A stretch of DNA of 7,423 bases, from contig JADGRT010000138.1 of NCBI GenBank assembly GCA_017880715.1, positions 1 through 7,423 of the forward strand, in the 5' to 3' direction. Every line of letters starts with the position of its first letter. Position 1 is the first letter of the stretch. The notes beneath the pieces are model-generated. The model was not told the DNA's origin. It saw only the letters and a list, made by a program, of their open reading frames with translations, and ran no database searches. Shown piece by piece: positions 1 through 5,877 of the stretch. The position numbers and the translations under genes are program-made. Origin of the DNA: Verrucomicrobiia bacterium (lineage in GTDB: Bacteria; Verrucomicrobiota; Verrucomicrobiia; Limisphaerales; UBA1319).

Positions 1-880
1 GGCGCAGTTCCGGCGGCAATAGCAGCAAGGCCTTCTCGTCGTTTTTCTGGTTGTCGAGCAACTGCTGGGCCTGCTGGCGGGTCATCTGGCCCGGTTTGGC
101 CGGCGCCTCCGACGGCGGCTCGTCCCCCTTTTCATCCGCGGGGTTCGATGACGGGTCGGACTGCGCCGGCTGATCTTTTTGTGGGGGCTGCGGCTGCTTT
201 TGCGGCTGATCTTTCGTTTCCTGATCCTTATTCCCAGCCTGATCCTGTTTGTTTTGGTTTGATTGATTCTCCGGCTGCTTCGACGAATCCTGCTTATCCG
301 GCTTATCCTGTTTATCTTGATTCTGATCCTTATTCTGCTCCTTTTTTTGATCCTTATCCTGCTTTTGGTTCTTATCCTGGTCCTGCTTTTGTTGATTCTG
401 CTGCTGCTGTTGCTTCAACTCCTCCAGCCGCTTTTTCACCAGTTCTTTATTGAATTTGGCATCGGCATCCTGTTCGTTCAACTTCAAGGCGCTTTCGTAA
501 CTCTGCAAGGACTGTTCCCAGGTTTGAATTTTAGCGTTGGGTTCGCTTGTCTTTTCGCCCAGGCGGTAGAAGGTGTTGCCCAAGTTGTAATAGGCCTGTT
601 CCTGCAGTTTAAGATCGGGAGCCGCCAGGGCATTGGTGAGATGGCGGGCCGCTGCGTCGTATTCACGGGCTTGGTAGGCGGCCGTCCCGGTGTTGTATTG
701 CAGGCGCGAATCCTCGGGTTTGCGCTCCAACAATCTTTGGTATTCCTGGCGAGCGGAGTTGTATTGGCCTTGCTCGTAATCCTTCAAGGCCCGGCCCGGA
801 GACGCCAGGGCATTGGACAGGACAAAAGCCCCGACCATGATCATAGCCCGCACGGTTGTTGAAAAAAACAAAGCTTTCAT
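1..880 (-). CDS. batC: BatC-like TPR protein, 3' end beyond the left edge (partial)
   Basis: Reading leftward from ATG at 880, the frame is open for 293 codons to the window edge, so the C-terminus is missing. Residues 1-26 are a signal peptide (hydrophobic core AMIMVGAFVLS, probable cleavage after NALA). Residues ~28-138 form about three TPR-like helical pairs (ALKDYEQGQY..., QYNTGTAAYQ..., AYYNLGNTFYRLG... then SYESALKLN). Residues ~157-235 are a low-complexity linker of Q, K, D and N. Near the end is a charged helix, MTRQQAQQLL followed by DEKAL, typical of the BatC C-terminus. BatC proteins are periplasmic or envelope TPR scaffolds thought to hold the VWA proteins BatA/BatB together. The ATG overlaps the stop of the upstream VWA gene as ATGA and has no clear Shine-Dalgarno, so translation is probably coupled. 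Only a short tail should be missing. The family call is firm; the exact function is inference. Confidence 0.85.
   Translation of the reverse strand, partial: MKALFFSTTVRAMIMVGAFVLSNALASPGRALKDYEQGQYNSARQEYQRLLERKPEDSRLQYNTGTAAYQAREYDAAARHLTNALAAPDLKLQEQAYYNLGNTFYRLGEKTSEPNAKIQTWEQSLQSYESALKLNEQDADAKFNKELVKKRLEELKQQQQQNQQKQDQDKNQKQDKDQKKEQNKDQNQDKQDKPDKQDSSKQPENQSNQNKQDQAGNKDQETKDQPQKQPQPPQKDQPAQSDPSSNPADEKGDEPPSEAPAKPGQMTRQQAQQLLDNQKNDEKALLLLPPELR
176..412 (-). repeat. Degenerate Q/K/D/N-coding low-complexity tract inside batC
   Basis: The minus strand here is built of CAG, CAA, AAG, AAA, GAT, GAC and AAT codons in irregular tandem order, encoding runs such as KQDQDKNQKQDKDQ. It starts with a run of five glutamines and ends in a proline/glutamine-rich part. 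Glutamine is mostly CAG/CAA and aspartate mostly GAT, which lowers local GC well below that of the flanking genes. It forms the flexible hydrophilic linker between the TPR part and the C-terminal helix. On the opposite strand the same bases read as a spurious leucine/isoleucine-rich frame. Such tracts are prone to length change by slippage. Confidence 0.8.
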
Positions 881-1941
881 CGGAAGACAGCCGGTTGACC
901 GGGCGCAGTCTGACGTCGCTGAGGTTTGCGATCGGGAATAAACAGTTCGGCAATCAGGCAGACCATTGCCAGGGCCAGGGGCCATTGAAACCTTTCCTGG
1001 GGACGCTGAATTAATTTGATCGACGGCTCACCCTTCTTGCCCGTCTCGCGGGTGGCCATTTTGGGCAACAGGGGCGACAACCCGCGGGCATAGAGGGTTT
1101 CCATGGTTTGCGCGCCCCGCAAAGGCAGGTAAAAGCCGTTCCCGGCGGTGGCGATTTTTTGAAGCAACGGCTCGTTTAACCGCGATTTCACCACGTTGTC
1201 ATCGGCGTCTTTAATATAACCGCCGCCTTTGGCTTGCGGTTCCGCCAACACCTCCCCCTCGACCGTGCCTACGCCGATGGTGAATACCCGCACGCCCGCC
1301 GCCGCCGCCTTCTCGGCCGCCTCGACCGACCCGTTCTCGTGATCCTCGCCATCGGTAATCAGGACGATCGCTTTGTAATTATCGCCTTCCCGGAAGGCGG
1401 TCAGCGCCGTGTCGATGGCCGCGGCCAGGGCGGTTCCACCCTGCGGCAAAGTATCCACCTCCAGGATATCGACGCTCTGGCGAAAGGCGTCATCGTCGAA
1501 AGTCAAGGGACACATTAAAAAAGCCGTGCCGGCAAAGGGCACCAGCCCCAGCCGGTCGCTTTGGGCGACCTGGATTAAATCCAGCACGGCCAATTTGGCG
1601 CGTGCCAGGCGATTGGGCGCCATATCGGTCGCCAGCATGCTGCGCGAGGTGTCAAAGACCACCACGATATCGAGTCCCTTTTGGCGCGCCTCTTCCCAAA
1701 CCAATCCCCAGAGCGGCCGGGCCAGGGCGAGCAACAGAAAAGCCACGATCAGGACCGGCAGCGCCAGCCGGATTTTCTGCCGGTTTTGCGAGACCCCCAC
1801 CGTCAGGAAGGCCAGCAGCCGGGAACGCACAAATTGGCGGATCAGGTGCTGCCGTTTGCGCCAGCTCCACCAAAGAAAGGCGACCAGCAACGGCAGGGTC
1901 GCCAGCATAATCCAAAGCATGGGAGGATTGGCAAAGCTCAT
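877..1941 (-). CDS. batB: BatB-type von Willebrand factor A membrane protein
   Basis: The protein has 354 residues. Residues ~8-25 and ~59-78 are membrane helices flanking a basic segment (WRKRQHLIRQ). A VWA domain follows from ~90 to ~290, and a last helix sits at ~318-335 (LALAMVCLIAELFI). The metal-ion-dependent adhesion site is complete: DTSRS (D97, S99, S101), T170 in QGGT, and D197 in ITDGED. This fits a membrane-anchored VWA protein with its domain outside the cytoplasm, acting with BatA, BatC and MoxR. The start at 1941 is preferred over an in-frame ATG 25 codons upstream for two reasons: it forms an ATGA overlap with the batA stop, and it is preceded by GGAGG at 8 nt. The stop likewise overlaps the batC start as ATGA. 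The VWA call is secure; BatB rather than BatA is inferred from gene order, from the TPR gene that follows, and from the long C-terminal tail. Confidence 0.9.
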   Translation of the reverse strand: MSFANPPMLWIMLATLPLLVAFLWWSWRKRQHLIRQFVRSRLLAFLTVGVSQNRQKIRLALPVLIVAFLLLALARPLWGLVWEEARQKGLDIVVVFDTSRSMLATDMAPNRLARAKLAVLDLIQVAQSDRLGLVPFAGTAFLMCPLTFDDDAFRQSVDILEVDTLPQGGTALAAAIDTALTAFREGDNYKAIVLITDGEDHENGSVEAAEKAAAAGVRVFTIGVGTVEGEVLAEPQAKGGGYIKDADDNVVKSRLNEPLLQKIATAGNGFYLPLRGAQTMETLYARGLSPLLPKMATRETGKKGEPSIKLIQRPQERFQWPLALAMVCLIAELFIPDRKPQRRQTAPGQPAVFR

Positions 1942-2897
1942 GGCAGCTTCCTCCACACCGTGTTGGCCAGAATGATTTCCAGCAGGAACAGGAACATCCC
2001 CGGCACCAGAAACCACTCGAACAGCTCGCGATAATACTGGAATTTCTTGACGGTTACCTCGGTTTTTTCCAATTGGTCGATATCGCCGTAGATGGCCCGC
2101 AGGGTGGCGGAGCTGTCGGCGCGGTAATATTTGCCACCGGTTTTGGCGGCCACTTCTTTCAAGGTCTTTTCATCGACAAAATCCCCGGTTCTTTGGGCCA
2201 TGGCAATCGTTCCCACACCGACGGTGTATATTTTTACACCCAAAGCCTGCGCCGCTTCGGCGGCGGTCAGGGGCAAGATATTGCCCGCGTTGTTCTGTCC
2301 GTCCGACATCAGAATCACGATTTTACTTTTTGATTTCAGACCGCGCAGGCGATTCACGGCTATGGACAGCGCCGACCCAATGGCGGTGCTGCGGTCGTCG
2401 ATCACTCCGACGTTGAGCCGGGAAAGGTTCTCGATCAGGAACTCGTGATCGAGCGTCAAGGGCGATGCAATATAGGCCCGGCTAGCAAAAGCCACCAGGC
2501 CAATGCGATCGCTCAGGCGTTTCCGGATGAATTTCTCCAGGACATCCTTGGCAATGGTAATGCGATCCACCCTTTGTCCCCACAGCTCGAAATCCGGGGC
2601 CTTCATGCTTCCGGAAAGATCCAGCGAGACGACGATGTCGATGCCGCTGGCGGTGATTTTGGCTTCTCCTTCGCCGAGCTGAGGCCGGGCCAGCGCGACG
2701 ATGAAAAACGCCAATGCCAGCCACCGCAACTTCGGCAAAAAACTGCCCGCCCGCGAACGCGTCAGGGAAGTGATGCCTTTGACCAACTGGATCGAGGAAT
2801 ACAGGAAAGCCGCCTCGCGTCCGTGCCGTCCTTTCAGCCAAGCCAGCAACGGCAGCAGCAAAAGCAGCAAAAGGAAATAGGGCTGGGCAAAGGTCAT
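1938..2897 (-). CDS. batA: BatA-type von Willebrand factor A membrane protein
   Basis: The protein has 319 residues. There is an N-terminal membrane helix at residues ~6-20 (YFLLLLLLLPLLAW), a second at ~58-70, a VWA domain at ~85-270, and a C-terminal helix at ~293-312 (WFLVPGMFLFLLEIILA). MIDAS residues are intact: DLSGS (D93, S95, S97), T171 in RSTAIG, and D199 in MSDGQNN. The pattern of short N-terminal hairpin, ALARPQL, VWA domain, C-terminal anchor is the standard BatA layout. The family is implicated in stress or oxygen tolerance and envelope complex assembly with a MoxR ATPase; the client proteins are unknown. The ATG overlaps the preceding gene's stop, and the stop overlaps the next gene's start, both as ATGA. 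No Shine-Dalgarno is visible before the start, so expression probably depends on coupling. Well supported. Confidence 0.92.
   Translation of the reverse strand: MTFAQPYFLLLLLLLPLLAWLKGRHGREAAFLYSSIQLVKGITSLTRSRAGSFLPKLRWLALAFFIVALARPQLGEGEAKITASGIDIVVSLDLSGSMKAPDFELWGQRVDRITIAKDVLEKFIRKRLSDRIGLVAFASRAYIASPLTLDHEFLIENLSRLNVGVIDDRSTAIGSALSIAVNRLRGLKSKSKIVILMSDGQNNAGNILPLTAAEAAQALGVKIYTVGVGTIAMAQRTGDFVDEKTLKEVAAKTGGKYYRADSSATLRAIYGDIDQLEKTEVTVKKFQYYRELFEWFLVPGMFLFLLEIILANTVWRKLP
1950..1954 (-). promoter_or_regulatory. Ribosome binding site for the batB-type gene
   Basis: The minus strand reads GGAGG, 8 nt before the ATG at 1941 and inside the 3' end of batA. It is the only strong Shine-Dalgarno at an overlap junction in this operon, and it favours the start at 1941 over the longer in-frame alternative at 2016. 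Confidence 0.7.
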
Positions 2898-3778
2898 GAC
2901 GCGGGCTGGGCGGCGGTTACGGGTTGGTTGGGCAGCGGTGGCGGCGGCTCGGTTTCGTTCACCAGCCGGAGAGCCGCCTCATGGAGCTCGATCAGCTCGG
3001 ACTCCACCGGTTCGTACCGGGCAAACTTAACCAGGTCGCAGCGCTGAAGAAAGTCCTCCAACACCTCTTTGTGTCTGGGCATCAGCCGCGGGCTGGCTTG
3101 GAGCTCCAGGAGAAACTCTTCGGTCGTGCGCTCCGGAGCCTGAAAGTCGAAGCGTTCCTCCAGATAAATGCGCAAGGCATCGGACACCTCGATGCAAAAC
3201 GGTTTGGGGTCGTGAATCAGCCGTAAAGCGGCCTCGAGCCGCTTGCGTGCCCGCTCGTGCGGCGGAATCTGGCGCTCGGGCTTCAACCGGGGCGGCGTCC
3301 GCAGCCAATAACGCCAAAGCAAATATCCCAATGCCCCCAGGGCCAAAGCGCCCAAAACCCACCGGAGCCACGTCCATTCGGTGGGGATGGCCACCGGCGG
3401 TTTAATCGGGCGAATGTCATGGGTGGCCAGGTTCGTGGCGGATGACAAAGTCTGGGTGGCAGCCCATAAACCGACGGGCGTCAGCAAAAAACCGAAGACG
3501 CACGCCAGCGCCAGGAGCGCGGACACCCATGTCCGCGTTGATCTTCGAGGACGAAGGACGAGGACGAAGGCCTCGCGCTTGAATAGTAGCGCAGACTGGC
3601 AGTCTGCCGTGTCGCAGGTTGGCAACCTGCCGGGCTTGCTGATGAAGACGCGGCTTGGAGAGTTCCACCGCCCGCCGACTGCCAGTCGGCGATACAGCAG
3701 ACTGCCAGTCTGCGCTACTACAGAGCCGCCGGCGCAGCGCCCCTTCCAGGCCTTACCTCGCTGGCTCGTGGTATTCAT
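2894..3778 (-). CDS. DUF4381-like membrane protein with a repeat-derived N-terminal extension
   Basis: The frame has 294 codons from the ATG at 3778, which overlaps the DUF58 stop as ATGA. The conserved part begins at about residue 86: a signal-peptide-like core (SALLALACVFGFLLTPVGLW, then AA), the motif DIRPIKPPVAIP at 121-132, a membrane helix at ~137-156 (RWVLGALALGALGYLLW), and a cytoplasmic helical domain to ~272 (ERARKRLEAALRLI, YLEERF, TTEEFL, LEDFLQRCDLVKFARY). This is how small DUF4381 proteins of Bat operons look. Residues ~18-88 are encoded by palindromic repeats and have no resemblance to the family (for example CDTADCQSALL). Possible starts are ATG 3778, TTG 3625 and GTG 3526; none has a good Shine-Dalgarno. 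GTG 3526 would give 210 residues but leaves the basic RPRRSTRT segment outside the signal peptide. The gene is surely coding; the family name is likely, and the functional start is undecided. Confidence 0.75.
   Translation of the reverse strand: MNTTSQRGKAWKGRCAGGSVVAQTGSLLYRRLAVGGRWNSPSRVFISKPGRLPTCDTADCQSALLFKREAFVLVLRPRRSTRTWVSALLALACVFGFLLTPVGLWAATQTLSSATNLATHDIRPIKPPVAIPTEWTWLRWVLGALALGALGYLLWRYWLRTPPRLKPERQIPPHERARKRLEAALRLIHDPKPFCIEVSDALRIYLEERFDFQAPERTTEEFLLELQASPRLMPRHKEVLEDFLQRCDLVKFARYEPVESELIELHEAALRLVNETEPPPPLPNQPVTAAQPAS
3518..3537. repeat. Short perfect hairpin within the 5' part of the DUF4381-like gene
   Basis: CGCGGACA and TGTCCGCG form an 8-bp perfect stem around the 4-base loop CCCA. 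The candidate GTG start codon (3524-3526) lies partly in this stem. The sequence resembles a second kind of dispersed palindrome that I recall from Verrucomicrobiota genomes, but only one copy is visible in this window. Confidence 0.6.
3547..3570. repeat. Direct repeat of GAGGACGAAGG
   Basis: The 11-mer GAGGACGAAGG occurs at 3547-3557 and again at 3560-3570, separated by 2 bases. It lies between the hairpin at 3518-3537 and the twin-hairpin repeats, and so belongs to the same inserted-looking block. It is translated on the minus strand as FVLVLRPR. Confidence 0.6.
3586..3630 (+). repeat. Twin-hairpin dispersed repeat, copy A
   Basis: The order is GTAGC, hairpin 1 GCAGACT-GGC-AGTCTGC (3591-3607), spacer CGTGTC, hairpin 2 GCAGGTT-GGC-AACCTGC (3614-3630). 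Both stems are 7 bp and perfect. Copies B and C in this window have the same architecture. It is not a transposase gene and has no obvious target-site duplication. It resembles REP/MITE-like intergenic palindromes, here located inside a coding frame. Confidence 0.9.
3674..3718 (-). repeat. Twin-hairpin dispersed repeat, copy B (inverted relative to A)
   Basis: Read on the minus strand the order is GTAGC, hairpin 1 GCAGACT-GGC-AGTCTGC (3713-3697), spacer TGTATC, hairpin 2 GCCGACT-GGC-AGTCGGC (3690-3674). Hairpin 1 is identical to that of copy A, whereas hairpin 2 has different arms that still pair completely. Copies A and B converge, separated by 43 bases (3631-3673). Confidence 0.9.
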
Positions 3779-4731
3779 CCGCGATGACGCCGCTTTTCAC
3801 GCGTCTCGAAAAATTGACCCAAAGCAGCGGCATAGGGTTCATCGGTTTGCACCCGGATGGTGTCGATGCGCGCCGAGCGAAAAAGCCGCAGCAATTCCCC
3901 CTGGGTTCGCTTTTGGCGTTCGGCAAAGGCTCGACGGCGCCGCTCATCGCCCGTGTTAACTTCGACCACGTCACCGGTTTCGGCGTCCTTGAGAACCAGA
4001 CGTCCGAGCGCGGGCAGCTCGGACTCGTACTTGTCGGTGACATGCACGGCCACCACATCGTGTCGGCGATTAGCCTGGCGCAGGGCGGTCAACGAGGTTT
4101 GCCCGAGCATGTCGGACAACACGACTTTGCGGCGCAGGTGGGCGTTGATCTCGGGGCGTGTCGGCCGGCTTTGGCCGAGAAAATCCGAAATCACCACCGC
4201 AATGGTGCGATGGGCGCAGACGCGAATTAAAAACTCCAAGGCCTGGTTGACGTCCGTGCCCGTGCGGCGCGGCTCGAAGTAAAGGATTTCGCGAATCACC
4301 CGAAGCACATGCCGGCGTCCTTTGCGGGGCGGAATGAACTTCTCGACCTGGTCGGTGAACAGAATCAGGCCGACCTTGTCGTTGTTGCGGATGGCGGAGA
4401 AGGCCAGCACGGAGGCGATCTCGGCGGACAGCTCGCGTTTGGACTGCTCGCCGGAGCCAAACAAACCGGAACCGCTCAGATCCACGATCAGCATCAGCGT
4501 CAGCTCGCGCTCCTCGACGAACTTCTTCACGAAGGGATGATTCATGCGCGCGGTGACGTTCCAGTCGATGGCGCGGACTTCGTCGCCCGGCTGATATTCG
4601 CGCACCTCGTCGAAGTTCATCCCCTGCCCTTTGAAAACGCTATGGTACTGGCCGGCCAGCGTTTCGGTGACGAGCCGATTCGTGCGCAACTCGATTTGGC
4701 GGATTTTCTTGAGTAATTCGCGTGGTATCAT
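3775..4731 (-). CDS. DUF58 family protein (VWA-like, cytoplasmic)
   Basis: The protein has 318 residues with no membrane helix. The DUF58 signature is at residues 40-78: FDEVREYQPGDEVRAIDW, then NVTARM, VKKF and EERELT. After it comes a VWA-like Rossmann core with a MIDAS-type motif DLSGS (D84, S86, S88), LILFTD at 122-127, threonines in RRTGTD (T157, T159) and VVISDF with D183. DUF58 proteins are regularly encoded directly after MoxR ATPases and are taken to be adaptors or substrates of them. The start at 4731 gives the usual family N-terminus (MIPRELLKKIRQIELRTNRLV). It lies 55 nt after the moxR stop with no clear Shine-Dalgarno. The stop TGA overlaps the next ATG as ATGA. Family assignment is secure; biochemical role is inferred from the neighbourhood. 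Confidence 0.93.
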   Translation of the reverse strand: MIPRELLKKIRQIELRTNRLVTETLAGQYHSVFKGQGMNFDEVREYQPGDEVRAIDWNVTARMNHPFVKKFVEERELTLMLIVDLSGSGLFGSGEQSKRELSAEIASVLAFSAIRNNDKVGLILFTDQVEKFIPPRKGRRHVLRVIREILYFEPRRTGTDVNQALEFLIRVCAHRTIAVVISDFLGQSRPTRPEINAHLRRKVVLSDMLGQTSLTALRQANRRHDVVAVHVTDKYESELPALGRLVLKDAETGDVVEVNTGDERRRRAFAERQKRTQGELLRLFRSARIDTIRVQTDEPYAAALGQFFETREKRRHRG

Positions 4732-4786
4732 GACAGCTTACAGAATCTCAATTCTCAAATTTGAAATTTGAAATTAATAGTCGGGC
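4732..4786. repeat. AT-rich spacer with heptamer repeat and palindrome between moxR and the DUF58 gene
   Basis: This 55-nt gap is far richer in A+T than the flanking genes. It contains the tandem heptamer AAATTTG at 4757-4763 and 4764-4770 plus a partial third unit (4771-4775). The perfect palindrome TCAAATTTGA lies at 4755-4764. It is the only true gap within the operon. It might be another dispersed-repeat remnant or a transcript-processing site; I see no convincing terminator or promoter in it. Confidence 0.6.
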
Positions 4787-5776
4787 TCACGGCACGGGCA
4801 TTTCGTCGAATATCTTCTGAATGACGGTTTCGCTGGTCTGATCTTCGGCTTCGGCCTCGTAAGTGATGGCGACGCGGTGGCGCAAGACGTCCATTCCGAT
4901 GCTTTTGACATCCTGGGGCGTCACGTAGCCGCGTCCCTTCAGGAAGGCATGGGCCTTGGCGGTGAGCGTCAGGGCGATGGTGGCGCGCGGCGAGGCGCCC
5001 AGTTGGATGAACGGTTTGACATCGATTTTGTACGGGGCGGGATCGCGGGTGGCGCAGACCAGATCAACGATGTAATCTTTGACCTTGTCGTCAATATAAA
5101 TCTCATTGACGACCTGGCGGGCTTCGAGGATTTGGTTCGACTCGACCACGGCGCTGACGTTGGGCAGGTTGACCGTATGGGCCATGAGATCGAGAATCTG
5201 GCGTTCCTCGGCGCGCGACGGGTAGCCGATTTTCAACTTGAGCATGAAGCGATCGACCTGGGCCTCGGGCAGCGGATAGGTGCCTTCCTGTTCGATGGGA
5301 TTCTGGGTGGCCATGACCAGGAACGGTTCTTCCAGCTTGAAAGTTTGTTCGCCGATCGTGACCTGGCGTTCCTGCATGGCTTCCAGGAGAGCGCTTTGTA
5401 CTTTGGCGGGGGCGCGATTGATTTCGTCAGCCAAAACCAGATTGGCAAAAATGGGTCCTTTGCGGGTGCTGAAGCCGCCGGATTGCGGGTTGTAGATTTG
5501 CGTGCCAATCACGTCCGCCGGGAGCATGTCCGGGGTGAATTGCAGCCGGGCGAACTTGACGTTCACGCAGGCGGCCAGCGATTTCACGGCGAGGGTCTTG
5601 GCCAGGCCGGGCACGCCTTCGAGCAACAGGTGGCCATTGGCGAGCAAACCGATGGCCAGGCGTTCGGTGAGGTATTTTTGCCCCACGATGACCTTGTTTA
5701 ACTCGCTAAATAGCGGGACTAAAAAGGCGCTGGCCCGCTGCACTTCCTGGTTAAGGGCGCTGATTTCATTGTTCAT
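4787..5776 (-). CDS. moxR: MoxR family AAA+ ATPase
   Basis: The protein has 329 residues, the usual MoxR length. Visible motifs: Walker A GVPGLAKT (54-61), the MoxR signature FTPDMLPADVIGT (79-91), Walker B LVLADE (112-117) followed by INRAPAKVQSALLEAM, sensor 1 ATQNP (155-159), an arginine in EAQVDRF (R175) as probable finger, and sensor 2 GASPRA in the C-terminal lid. MoxR ATPases are cytoplasmic, hexameric and chaperone-like; they act on VWA-domain partners to assemble or activate complexes. As first gene of the operon, followed by DUF58 and two VWA proteins, it should drive that machine. A Shine-Dalgarno-like AAGGTGAG ends 11 nt before the ATG. Very well supported as MoxR; the client is unknown. 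Confidence 0.97.
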   Translation of the reverse strand: MNNEISALNQEVQRASAFLVPLFSELNKVIVGQKYLTERLAIGLLANGHLLLEGVPGLAKTLAVKSLAACVNVKFARLQFTPDMLPADVIGTQIYNPQSGGFSTRKGPIFANLVLADEINRAPAKVQSALLEAMQERQVTIGEQTFKLEEPFLVMATQNPIEQEGTYPLPEAQVDRFMLKLKIGYPSRAEERQILDLMAHTVNLPNVSAVVESNQILEARQVVNEIYIDDKVKDYIVDLVCATRDPAPYKIDVKPFIQLGASPRATIALTLTAKAHAFLKGRGYVTPQDVKSIGMDVLRHRVAITYEAEAEDQTSETVIQKIFDEMPVP

Positions 5777-5787
5777 ATTTGTAACAT

Positions 5788-5795
5788 CTCACCTT
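5788..5795 (-). promoter_or_regulatory. Shine-Dalgarno-like site before moxR
   Basis: The minus strand reads AAGGTGAG, ending 11 nt before the moxR ATG. The spacing is slightly long. An out-of-frame ATG directly follows the motif and opens a 4-codon frame (ATG TTA CAA ATA TGA, 5787-5773) whose stop overlaps the moxR ATG as ATGA. Confidence 0.45.
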
Positions 5796-5843
5796 GCAAG
5801 ACAGAGAAACCAACACAAGTGTTCGGAAAAAGCAATCGCAACC

Positions 5844-5871
5844 TTGACTTCGCCTTGCCAGATTCTAGCTT
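5844..5871 (+). promoter_or_regulatory. Weak candidate promoter for the small-protein gene
   Basis: TTGACT (5844-5849) matches five of six bases of the -35 consensus. After a 16-base spacer, TAGCTT (5866-5871) is a poor -10. If used, transcription would begin at or next to the ATG at 5878, giving a leaderless or nearly leaderless mRNA. This would fit the absence of any Shine-Dalgarno there. Only the -35 element is convincing. Confidence 0.25.
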
Positions 5872-5877
5872 TGCCGC

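Larger units (their letters stand above)
3584..3720. repeat. Large inverted repeat formed by copies A and B
   Basis: Bases 3584-3607 and 3697-3720 are perfect 24-base inverted repeats with an 89-base interior. The full structure can fold either as four small hairpins or as one long stem that includes mismatched hairpin-2 arms. In the mRNA of the Bat operon it lies within the first 65 codons of the DUF4381-like gene, where it could slow ribosomes or invite transcript cleavage. Confidence 0.85.
5777..5877. promoter_or_regulatory. Divergent intergenic region between moxR and the small-protein gene
   Basis: These 101 bp must hold the control elements for the leftward Bat operon, and probably for the rightward small gene too. 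Midway lies the imperfect dyad AACAC-AA-GTGTT (5812-5823), a possible operator. I find no convincing -35/-10 pair on the minus strand. On the plus strand there is a weak candidate near the small gene, listed separately. Confidence 0.5.

Noticed and set aside
148..862. Leucine/isoleucine-rich and Pro/Ala/Tyr-rich plus-strand frames opposite batC
   Set aside because: They are the complement of the Q/K/D/N codon tract. The minus-strand frame has a signal peptide, TPRs and a BatC-like C-terminal helix; the plus-strand frames have no coherent domain.
3417..3668. Alternative minus-strand frame beginning MELSKPRLHQQ within the repeat block, as the true start of the DUF4381-like gene by frameshift
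   Set aside because: It is in a different frame from the conserved domain and ends at 3417. The conserved domain's own frame is already open back to the ATGA overlap, so no frameshift is needed.
3584..3720. CRISPR array or tRNA-like structure
   Set aside because: The units are inverted, not directly repeated with spacers of constant size. The twin hairpins lack tRNA arm geometry and a CCA end.
3513..3735. Insertion sequence with transposase
   Set aside because: No transposase coding sequence, no terminal inverted repeats at the outer limits and no target-site duplication can be seen; the block contains only short palindromes and a direct repeat.
4877..5701. Long plus-strand open frame antisense to moxR
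   Set aside because: The minus strand encodes an unmistakable AAA+ ATPase with all motifs. The antisense frame is a by-product of GC-rich codon usage and has no family features.
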